Position numbers and translations under genes: made by a program. The notes beneath the pieces are model-generated. The model saw nothing but the letters and a program-made list of their open reading frames with translations. It made no database searches and was not told the DNA's origin. Below are positions 54,335 to 64,000 of a DNA stretch of 64,000 nt, piece after piece. Origin of the DNA: Allacma fusca (Eukaryota > Arthropoda > Collembola > Symphypleona > Sminthuridae); NCBI GenBank assembly GCA_947179485.1, contig OX359246.1, positions 44,061,632 to 44,125,631 of the forward strand, in the 5' to 3' direction. Numbering within the stretch: position 1 is the stretch's first letter; each line of letters begins with the position of its first letter.

Positions 54335-57300
54335 ATGGAGAATAAAGGCTTTGAGATGAGTGAGACTCCTCAGAATAATGAGAAGAGTTTAGGGGTGGGT
54401 CAGAAGAGTAACACATTCCGGAACGCTGTCCTCGCAAATAATGATCCCGGAACTGGTCCTCCTGGCGAGAATAAGGATGACGACAATCCTCGGGACAAAA
54501 AACTCCGCCACGGAGTCCTAGTTCCGGTTGAGGAAGAGGAGAAATTACCTCCAGAGGAGGATTTGGAAGATGACAGCACTCCTAATATCTTTGGGAGGAT
54601 CGTAGTGGCCATCCGTTCAGCTATCTTCCAAGCTGTGACGACCAATAAGAGGATATTCAATATTGGGGTGATGGTGTTGGGAGCGTTGGCCTTCAATACC
54701 TACTTCATTGGGGCCATTCACTATGCTCTGACATACAAGGACAGGGTTGATTGGTGTGATGGGGTGGGGTTCCTCGTCATCATTGTGGGGGTAGTGTACT
54801 GGTCACTCTTTTACTATTATTTCCTCAAAAGATTCGTCTGGAAAAAGTTTCGGAGGGGCATCGTGCAACCCATCCAGAAGATCTTCGCTCCTTTGAAAGG
54901 AAGATGGTATAGTTGACTTTTTGAAATTTTTTTGCCTTTATTTCTCACATATTTTTTTTTTTTACTGAACATTGAAATTATATTATTTTGACATTTTGTC
55001 ATTGTGTTTCAAGGTTCGTCAAGTACGCCTGGGGGATAGCGTGCCTCGCAGCTGCGATTGCTTTTGTGGTTGTTGATGCAAAAGATGAGCCCCGAAGATT
55101 GATTTCCGCCGCGGGGGTGGTTGGAATTCTCGCAATTTGCTTGATATTCTCAAAGCACCCCGGGAGAGTCAACTGGGGTCATGTCTTCTGGGGTCTGGGA
55201 CTCCAGTTTGTGTTTGGAGTAATGATCCTGAGATGGGACGGAGGGAGGGATGCCTTTGACTGTCTCAGTTCTAAAGTAATTGTTTCAAATTCTTCTACCC
55301 ATTTTTTCTAAAACAATGACCAATTATTTCAAAATGCTGCTGAGAGAAACAAAAAATGAAGGGATTTTTTTACAGCTCTTGTTTATATTATTTCAAAATA
55401 ATTGTAATGATTTTTGCTTCACTCCTTAATAGATAAAAACTTTCTTGGACTTCTCTCTGGCTGGATCAGATTTTGTCTACGATCATCTGTCCACTGGTGT
55501 GAATCTCAACTTCACCTCGGGAGATACCTTGGTTTTGCAGCCTCTCTTTGCTTTCAAAGTAAGGAATTAAGGAAGACAATAATAACATGTGTGTACAGTC
55601 AACCAGGAAATCCTTCACCTCTGCATAAAGCTCAATAATATTAAATGTTAAAAAACTAAAATTTATAAAAACCCTTGGGGTTTATTTTTGGAATCCTTTT
55701 GAATCAAGTTTAAGACTCGGGATCCTTACAATACAATATTCCAAAATCTGAATCTTTAAATAAAATTAATTTTGAAGATACTAGAGGTGAACTACAATAT
55801 TGGACTGTTGAGACTGAATTTTCAACTTTTTATATTTTTCAGTCCCTATCTGTCATCTTCTTCTTCAGTTTCTTCATCAATATCCTCTACTACTATGGAA
55901 TGATGATGTGGGTCATTACAAAACTGGGATGGGTCCTGCAAGTGAGTTTAATACTAATTGTATTCCTATTATTGCCCTTTTGCTTGATATGGCCCGCAAA
56001 ATAATGTATGCTTGTTGTGTTATTTCTTAGACAACCGTTGGCACAACGGCAGCTGAATCAATGAACGCCGCTGCTAATATTTTTATCGGCCAGGTATAAA
56101 ATATGTCTCCCTCTTTTTATTCCAAAGGCTTCATGACTGTAGATTCTGTTTTACAGGATTATGCAGAGATAGCGAGTATTTTTTGACGCATGTAAATGTC
56201 ATGTCAGCAATAATTATTAGCAAAAGATAACAACAATTTATCACACCTATTGCAGTCCGAAGCTCCTATCTTGATCAAACCATTTTTAGGGGTAATGACC
56301 AACTCTGAATTGCATGCTGTGATGACTTCGGGTTTCGCCACAATTGCCGGTAACAATATTTTTATATTTTCCCAGTAACTCACACTTGAAATTTATTATT
56401 TATTTCTTCAGAGTTGGGCCCAGTTGTCCAAAGATTTCAAATGTAACTTATCCTACAATTTTTTCCCTGCTCTAAAATACCTTATCAGGAATTCCGTTCT
56501 TCCCAATTACCTCTTGTTTAAATGTTTAAATAAGTAAATTGCTCACGACGCGGAAATAGTATCACTGTAAAAATTGGAGAACGATTTCTAAACCGCTCTA
56601 ACAAAGTATTAACAGGGCTTTGCGGATGTTTGGACAAAATTTCCTACAGAATTTTTTTCGAACGAGCAAAAATCTCTGGCATGAGTTTTAAAAATTAATA
56701 CAGTACTTTTGCTATTTGTAACACTGATTCAGCCGAGCTATAAACAGTAGTGTGTACCCAAATCCGAACTTAAGCTGGAGCGTGCCTGACCCGAAACCTC
56801 CTTATGATACCATCAAGATTTGAGTACATGGCACATAACGCCAAACGAGTTAATATGTAAGTTGATAATGTTTTTTAAAAAAAATTTTTGCATATATACC
56901 AACAGGTTCGGTAATGGGAGCTTACATCAGTTTCGGAATTAACCCCTCATATTTATTATCCTCATCTATTATGGCGGCTCCAGCAGCCCTAGCTTTATCC
57001 AAGCTGGTTTACCCCGAAACCAAGAAATCTAGAACCACTGCTGATCAACTCAAGTCCATTTCATTGAAGTAAATGACAGTCTGTATTTGCTTAAAATCTA
57101 AAAGGATTTTTACTCTCCTGACCCTTCCTTATGCTTATAACTAATGTGTGTAACTCCCTTAAATGCAAATGTCTATAGACAAGAAGGAAACGCTCTGGAC
57201 GCTGCATCAGCAGGAGCCGCTCAAGGGTTAATGTTGATTGGGAACATTATTGCTAATATCATTGCTTTCATGTCATTTGTGGCATTCCTCAACTCCCTTG

Positions 57301-58356
57301 TCCACTGGTTCGGTGTAATGGTTGGACTGGACGAGCTATCCTTTGAGGTACTACAGAGAACCCCAGGGTTAAAGCATTTCCCGTCATTTCATAAAAAAAG
57401 GAAAAAAAAATAATTCATATCATTCAGAACTTCTCATTGTTTCTTTCCACAGTGGATCCTTAGCAAGGTGTTCATCCCTGTAGCATACATTATAGGAATT
57501 GAGGACAAGGATGTGGAAGATGTTGCGTTGCTCCTAGGACTTAAAACCGTCGTCAATGAGTTTGTAGCTTACCAGCGCATGATGACAATGAAAACCTTGT
57601 CCGTGAGTAATATTCCTTTAAATTTTAGCATTGAGTAATAATAATTATTGTTGATCACATGAATAATGATTACCATGGTATACTCAACACACACGAAGGC
57701 AAGGTAGTCAAGGAATATAGAGGGAATTCACAACAAAATTTGTCTTGATAAAAATCATTAGGCTTAAAATAATTTGATAATATTAATCAAATTAGCATTC
57801 TATAAGTGTACTTAAATGGGGACTTAAAAGATTTTCCTCAATTAATAATAACGGGATCAAGAATAATAATAATTATTATTATTTTTGACCGTTTATATTG
57901 AGTACCGTTAAGCAAACTGGATAGTGATAATTTAATTTTAAGGGCAGACTTTAAACATTATTCATTATTCTGCTGAGACACAAATTTTATAATTTGAGCA
58001 TAAAATAATTGTTATTATGATTTTAGATTTATTTTTGTATTGTAATTGTGTCTGCATAAATGAGGCAATAATAACTTCTTGTATTTCTCATATTATATTA
58101 GGAAAGAAGCAAAGCCGTGGCTACGTACGCACTTTGCAGCTTCGCTAACTTCTCGTCTATTGGGATCCAATTGGGAGGAATTGGGTTCATGGCTCCAGAG
58201 CGTCGGGCAGATCTGACCAAAGTCATCTGGTATGCTTTCTTTGCAGGGTCAGCTTGCGGAGTCCTCAATGCTTGCATAGCGGGTACATTAATTGCCAGTC
58301 CGGACGCACTGGCTGACGATATGTTCAACAGTACAACTAGCAGTTACGATTTTTAA
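54335..58356 (+). CDS. Concentrative nucleoside transporter (SLC28/CNT), complete, ten exons
   Basis: Sodium- or proton-coupled uptake of nucleosides across the plasma membrane. Exons: 54335-54906, 55014-55275, 55433-55558, 55843-55941, 56031-56093, 56256-56349, 56906-57068, 57179-57347, 57453-57602, 58102-58356; all introns are GT-AG with matching phase, total 650 residues, the usual length for animal CNTs. Residues 1-105 are a hydrophilic, acidic cytoplasmic tail; membrane segments begin about 107-129 and 142-163. Family hallmarks: [10 protein letters not shown] (354-363) with the following NIFIGQSEAP, the gate region [26 protein letters not shown] (551-557) and [13 protein letters not shown] (580-592). 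Asn642 in NST near the C-terminus is a possible glycosylation site, fitting the outside C-terminus of the family. The start ATG has A at -3 and G at +4. Whether it prefers purine or pyrimidine nucleosides is not judged here. Confidence 0.95.
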
Positions 58357-58427
58357 CACTGCTCTTGTACAACACTTTTACTCATACAAAATATTTCCTT
58401 GTACATACTTATATAGCAACCATAAAC

Positions 58428-58433
58428 AATAAA
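58428..58433 (+). terminator. Candidate polyadenylation signal of the nucleoside transporter
   Basis: Exact AATAAA 72 bases after the transporter stop codon, implying a short 3' UTR ending near 58,450. Confidence 0.45.
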
Positions 58434-59534
58434 TAATAATAAGTATAACATCGTATACTGAGAGATACATTCCCCACCAAAAACTGTTTGAACAGGTTAA
58501 CAATTTAAGGTAAACCCCGATATACAAAGTCTTGCGTGTCTCCTCGACATGTCGTCTCCACATGTACGTTTATATAGTATTACACACCATTAAGAAATGT
58601 TCCTACAAAGTTAGAATCGACAAGAAAAGGAGAAAGAGAAGAAAAATACTCGGACTCTAAGGATTATTAGATAACTGCTACATTAAGTAATACAGCAACA
58701 ATAATAAAAAATAATTTATTATTATTACAATATAATAGCTTTCGTTTCCTGCTAATGAATAAAAACGAGAGATTTTTATCAACGAAAATGACTCTCCTTG
58801 AATTGAATACAAATTATCACTGAAATCACACGTCTTTGTTGTATTTAATAAGTACCTATAAGATTTTTTCAGAAAATGTAACAAGACTTTATTCCATAAA
58901 TAAATCAGCCATTAATTTTATATAGATTTTGCATATAATTATCTTCCTTCTCATGACATGATCAAAAAAAGCAAGGGAGAAACTCATCCAGAAACATCCT
59001 AATTATGTTTATTACTAACTGTTACAATGTATTTCACTTAAAGGTCTATATAGGATTAGGATAACTGGAACTGGGATGTACTTTTTAGGAAGGAAGGTGC
59101 GGTCAAATTAAAGTGCAAATGAAATTTATGAAACAGAAACTATACACTCAGGCTGAGATAGATACAATAATAAATGGTGGACAAATTTAATGAGAAAATA
59201 CCTTTTTCTGCTTAAATATTAGTTTGGGAATCCTTTTAAAAAAAGTTTTCCTTCTTAAAAAAGATTTCACAGGAAACGGTTTAAAGCACCCTAAAATGCA
59301 AAGTTCAGGTTTCACTCGTCTGTGTATCTTTTTTTATGTACCACAATATATTATAAATGATGATTAATTAATTGCAATAATTATGTTAGAAATACAAAAA
59401 GGACTAAAACTCTAATGAATCACACTTTTGTTTCTTCGTCAGCGGCTCTCGTAGAAAAGGCATAAATCAAATCCCTATACTATTATATGCGTATAGTTTC
59501 ACCTGCATATGCTAATCAATTACTACACAGGGAA
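58434..59534. other. Tail-to-tail intergenic strip, mostly INTS6 3' UTR on the minus strand
   Basis: The transporter (+) and INTS6 (-) converge here, their stop codons 1.18 kb apart. Several minus-strand AATAAA signals (TTTATT on +) occur, including 59,008-59,013 and 58,888-58,893, so the INTS6 3' UTR probably covers much of this strip. No coding sequence recognised. Confidence 0.5.
58888..58893 (-). terminator. IntS6: Candidate polyadenylation signal of INTS6
   Basis: TTTATT on the + strand reads AATAAA on the minus strand, about 640 bases beyond the INTS6 stop. TTTATT at 59,008-59,013 is a nearer alternative. The choice is uncertain in such AT-rich DNA. Confidence 0.3.
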
Positions 59535-62500
59535 TCAGCCTACAAGTTGCCGTGCTAGAATGTCTGCCACTCTCTTCCTCTTGAATCGAACTGCTTCCTT
59601 TTCTAAACTTTTAATAAATTCAATTTTTATGGGTTCCGATCCTGAGATTTCTGTCAGCTTTCCAAGGAACATGTCCATACCTGGAATCATATGGAAAAAA
59701 ACAATAAGACCCATTATTAGAGTTGTCAAATTAAATTACTGGCTGCACATTAGTTGCAGCCATACATAATTATTACTAATGGATAATACGATTAATCAGA
59801 GAATTAAAAAGATAACCATTGACAACAAATTGGCAAAACCAATTATGCCCAAAAATTTAACAAAGGTCCTAATTACAGAATTAGTTAAAAAACAAATATT
59901 TACGAAAGATAGGCCGTCGAATTTCCTTAAAAAGTTCTGTTCGTAAGAGAAGGTTTTGTTTCCGAATTGCTTCCTCATCCAGTAAGGTGACTTGCATAGG
60001 CACTTTGATGTTGTTGTTGTTGTTGTTGTTGTTGTTATTATTATTATTAGTTTTCTTAGATTTTTTATTTGTCGATGATGGCGATGCGGGAGAGGCTGGC
60101 TGCTTTTTACTGGATTTGTTGTTACTCGTACTGTTACTATTATTAGCATTTACATGGTTCACCTTTTTCTTGTTAGTTTTTGAACTGGTACTGGTGGTTG
60201 TAGCAGTGGTAGAAGTAACAGTAGTAGCAGGAGTAGCTTTCGAAATAGCAGCCGTTGTGGTAGTGGTAACATGATTCATATTCTCGGAGGTTGTAGTGGC
60301 AGTAGGAATTGTAGTGGTTGTAGATGTTATAACATTATTTTTCGTTTTCTTCGGCAACCCGTTAGTTTTCACATTGACAATGGTATTAGTTTCATTGTTG
60401 GAATTACTATTGGGCAGTTGGTTACTATCAGTACTAATTAAAATATTCTCTTTCGAAGCTTCACCATTCACCGGGACAACTACGGGAGGAGCGGGAGGCG
60501 GGGTTACGACAGCTACTTGTGATATCGGAGGTGTTGATAACGACGATTCTACCGGAGCAATCACTGCTGGCGGTGTTACTGTTGCTGTTGGTACACCATT
60601 GAGAGGATTGACAGTATTTTCAGACTTGGCGTTCACAGGTAGGACTTCATCAATGGCAATAACTAAAGGAGCCTGGTCATCCACTGTAAGATCATCTTCC
60701 ATACCTACATCGGGCAGTTCCTCCTTAAGGTCGTCATCAGTCTCACGGTCCTGGAAATCCTCATCAGTCCATAGAGCCAATGTCATGCTTTCGGATAAGA
60801 AGGAGTTGGTAGAGCGATAGCCCAGAGATTTGTCTTCTACATCTGGGATGGTCACTATTGGGATTTCAGGGGTAACTTTCTTCCCCTCCTCTTTCGCAAT
60901 AGGCTTTTTCTCTTCAACAATGGTTAATTCTTCTTCTTTCCACGCCAGAGCCGCCGGTGGAGGAGGTACAGAAATAGCATCGTTATCGATTGAAGGCGTA
61001 GCCAAAGGAATATTTAAGGGAAGTGACGGTTTGGTTGGGGACATTGGAGGTGATGGTGTAGGTGACCCGGCAGGCCAATTACGACTTCTTTTGGGAGTAA
61101 AATTAAAATCCGGAGGGAGGGGACCGGGTTTTCGCTTCATTCCGCGCGGAAGCACCGGTTGCATTAGCGGAGTCGCGGGAGACATTTGACCCTGAAATTG
61201 CTGCTCCTTTTTAGAGATTTTTCCGCCGTTCTGTACTGAAAAATCTATATCTGCCTCGTCAATAATCATGCGTTTGTCAATTTTGAAGGGATTCCCAAAC
61301 ATATGTTGCCGAACAGGGGTAGACTCAATTTCACGGAGAGGGGTCGGCTGACGTTTGAGATACTCTTGGTAGTTGCCCATCTGACCTACGGGCATACTGT
61401 GAATATTATCTGAAAGTAGGTAACAATAAAACTCGGCATTAGTCACTGCTACTGGCAAGGTGCCCACAGTAACAAACTTGTACACAAACAAGATTTTCAT
61501 GTAAGTTTCTACACTATGTTCACAGAAAAGTAATATATGCATAATCGAATGCATTATATAAGTTTCTTTGTACTATATATAATTTAAACTTCGTTGAGCT
61601 CATGTTGAATTTTTTATACGCTGAGCTTATACCTTGCTGTAAATCTGAAAAAGGCGTGGGTCGGAGGAAATGTGTCCGTAATTTGGCTAAATGTTCCAAA
61701 AGTTGATGGCGGGGAACATCAAAAGGATTTTTGTACGATGTTACGATTCGTTTCGTCTCTGACAACTTCACCCTAGCACCAACTTCATTACAAGTTTTTT
61801 CATACTCAATCTTGGCCTGCGTCTTCAGTTTCTTTAAGTAATTCAAGACCGAAAAGGACAGGTAGGTTTCTTCCGTGATACTTTGTGCAATAATTCCGGC
61901 GCCCATGCGGATCAAGGCGCGCTTCAAGGGACCAGCATAGTAGCCTGGCATTTGGGAGAGGTACATGCCGAATTGAGCCTTCCATTCGTTGGACGGTTTT
62001 AGACGGTATACTCTGAACAAGTCATCTAGCAGTGGTAAAAGGATAGGGTAGTTGTGGGGCATGACGAACAAATTGACACAAGTTAAATTCGTAGACGCTT
62101 TCAAATAACCAAAGGGCTGACTTAGTTGACCGTTTTTTGAACTATTTGACATATAGGCCTGTAAATAAATTCAAATTTAATTGTAGTATACATCAAATAT
62201 ATTCAAATCTGGACTAGGAAAGTTTTGTTGTTGCGTAACAATGTTTTTCATTGAGTTTACACAGTTTCATCATCAACACATCAAATATAAACAAATTAAA
62301 AACGAATACTAAGCTAAAATTACCTGCCAACAGACCGTGGGTTGTTTACGAGCTAGAATATACTGTGTTAAAGGACTAGGCTCAAGCTCGTACTTATCAA
62401 AGGGAAAATTTTCAACAACAAGCGGCTCTTGGGCCACACAAGTAAACTTGACATGGGGATGGGCCGTTCTTGGCGGTAAAGCTGGAATGGATGGGTCAGG

Positions 62501-63732
62501 CCAGAATGCTTCTGGAATGGGCCAGAAACCTCCCGCAAAACCCTTCTGATTTGTCCTCGGAACATAAATCATTTTTCTACAGTTGTGCCATGCCAGCTTC
62601 TGAGCATCATTTTTCTCGTCCAGATCATCCTCCTCAGATTTACCTATAAAATATGAACCGTTATTTGAGCCCTTTAGACAGCCTTTCATAAAATTGGATT
62701 CGTAATTTGTTTCACAAACATCGTTAACATTAACACAACAAAGGAGTTGACATCCATTTTTGAGGATTTGCACATTTTGAAACTTGAGGTTGCTTCCATG
62801 CAACTTTTACCAATTGACACTAACTTCGCTTTCGCTCATATAAAGTTATATACACGTGTGTACTCTTTCCCGGGGTTTTCAATTCTTTCAATAGTTTTCG
62901 AATACGAATGGCTTTTTTTTTTTATTTCTGGAGGAAATCCATAAGTGTGAACACCTACCTTCTAAATTATTAATTAAAGGAGGCGGATCTAAGCCAACCT
63001 TTTCAAAATGAATGACAACACCCGCTTGGACTTTTTGCACTAATGAGTCAATGCATTGGTGAAGCATTCTATGCGTGGTGATGCAATATGACCGACCTCC
63101 CGTCACCTCACACATTGCATCAATTGGGGAAGAGTCAGAGGGCACCAGCCCAATCTCCCTGTCGCCCGCCGGTTGACCACTCATCCTCAAAACTAAGCTG
63201 AACAAACGCTGATCCCATCGGAACGGCTCGCGGGTCAGCTCGAATCCTGGACTAGTCCCGTGCATTTTCAACTGAAATTATCAAACACTTCGAGTCAACA
63301 TCCATCAAGATCCAAGTCATAATTACTCACAAATTAGTATCCCATGATGACAAACTGATAGCTGTATAAACTCTCAAAAAATAAAGCTCTTAATATCAAT
63401 ACCCCACCTAATTCAAAAATACCTATACAATTAAAACAATCCTACTTTTTAAAACCTAACAAAAATAAATAACTACACAATATTCATATTACTTCTTCCT
63501 GGACCCCAGAATTGGAAGATAATTTCCCTCCGTCCGTGATTGCCACGATGATGGAGGGTTCCAAATAGAAAGGGCATCGACCTTGACCATAAGTATCGAT
63601 CCCATGCTGCATCCGATTCACATTCAACACATCAAACGTGTGTCTCAGGGCATGACCCAGCGTCGTCAATCCATTCGCCTGAAGATTCTTCAACTCCGAC
63701 ATAAACGTCGCCAGGTTCTCCTTCCATCCAGC
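59535..63732 (-). CDS. IntS6: Integrator complex subunit 6 (INTS6/DICE1), partial: 5' end outside the window
   Basis: INTS6 is part of the nuclear Integrator complex, which cleaves snRNA and promoter-proximal transcripts; it helps bring PP2A to the complex (family knowledge). Exons in transcript order (minus): 63732-63493, 63271-62959, 62643-62324, 62158-61633, 61409-59904, 59680-59535; all GT-AG with matching phase, 1016 residues and a stop. The first exon here opens with AGWKENLATFMSELKNLQA, part of the VWA domain (YLEPSIIVAITDGGK at 57-70), so roughly 60 N-terminal residues should lie beyond 64,000. Further landmarks: GFELTREPFRWDQRLF, MCEVTGGRSYCI, FDKYELEPSPLTQ, FGYLKAST, VNLFVMPHNYPILLPLLDD, QMGNYQEYLK and FGNPFK. 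The last exon joins to make the family C-terminal domain (about 950-1016, EAVRFKRKR). A Thr/Asn/Ser-rich linker with 14 Asn at 920-933 makes it longer than the 887-residue human protein. Confidence 0.95.
60010..60048 (-). repeat. IntS6: In-frame Asn codon repeat inside INTS6
   Basis: On the minus strand this is a run of AAT then AAC codons that encodes the poly-Asn tract near the end of the fifth exon; on + it reads (GTT)n then (ATT)n. Mixed codons at one end suggest it is older than a fresh pure expansion. Confidence 0.9.
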
Positions 63733-64000
63733 CTATACAAAGTCCAATAGTAACGATTCAACAATGACTATCAATTACGAAAATTTAAAACACAATCTTA
63801 CAAATTTAAATCCCCCTACCCCAGATAATCCTATCCATAAAATCAACCCCAACAAACTACCCCATCATAACCAGCCCTACAAATTCATCCTCCTCCCAAA
63901 TCCAGAATCCCAAAACCCCATCCTCACATTTAGTCCTACGTTTTCAAAATCCGCTCTCGCTCTAACATTTCAATTCTAACCCCCCTAAAATTCCTCACAA
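63733..64000 (-). other. IntS6: Partial intron of INTS6
   Basis: The acceptor (TTTGTATAG on the minus strand) adjoins the exon at 63,732. The + strand is extremely rich in A and C (63,841-63,900 has a single G), i.e. G/T-rich on the transcribed-sense strand, mirroring the gustavus intron. No other feature seen. Confidence 0.7.

Noticed and set aside
59987-61189. Three + strand open frames of 95-174 codons opposite INTS6
   Set aside because: They are antisense shadows of the INTS6 low-complexity exon.
1-64000. CRISPR arrays, bacterial operons, Shine-Dalgarno sites, rRNA genes and retroviral or LTR elements
   Set aside because: Nothing of these kinds was seen; the spliced genes and signals are those of an animal nuclear genome.

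Overview
The window looks like AT-rich, intron-bearing animal nuclear DNA. The three recognisable genes most resemble arthropod versions, and the abundance of CT/GA, CA/GT and TA microsatellites would fit a crustacean such as a copepod, but the species cannot be fixed from sequence alone. No rRNA, tRNA, CRISPR array, operon or intact transposon was recognised.

Layout. Positions 1-43.8 kb read as one + strand transcription unit ending in the SPRY/SOCS-box gene gustavus (SPSB family). Its conserved body is seven short exons at 41.5-43.8 kb. A low-complexity exon at 12,489-13,231 (poly-His, poly-Gly, poly-Ala, two CxxC pairs) joins it in correct phase across a 28.3-kb intron, which predicts a 663-residue long form beside the usual 277-residue form. 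Strong G+T excess on the + strand from about 2 kb to 41 kb supports transcription in this direction, probably starting well upstream of the poly-His exon. From 43.8 to 54.3 kb I see no gene that I can name. At 54,335-58,356 (+) lies a complete ten-exon concentrative nucleoside transporter (SLC28/CNT, 650 residues). At 59,535-63,732 (-) lies the 3' part of Integrator subunit 6 (INTS6), whose first exon(s) are beyond the window; it converges tail-to-tail on the transporter.

The three genes have unrelated jobs: Cul5 E3-ligase substrate recognition, nucleoside uptake, and snRNA/mRNA 3'-end processing and PP2A recruitment by Integrator. They are ordinary neighbours rather than a functional cluster.

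The most interesting signals are the predicted gustavus N-terminal extension, repeated CACGTG-centred words and a heavily recurrent TACTTAT/ATAAGTA word in the long intron and its upstream flank, a CT/GA inverted repeat able to fold in RNA, and the strand-asymmetry switch that marks transcription units. Exon borders were set by hand from GT/AG sites, reading phase and remembered family sequences; none was tested against transcripts.
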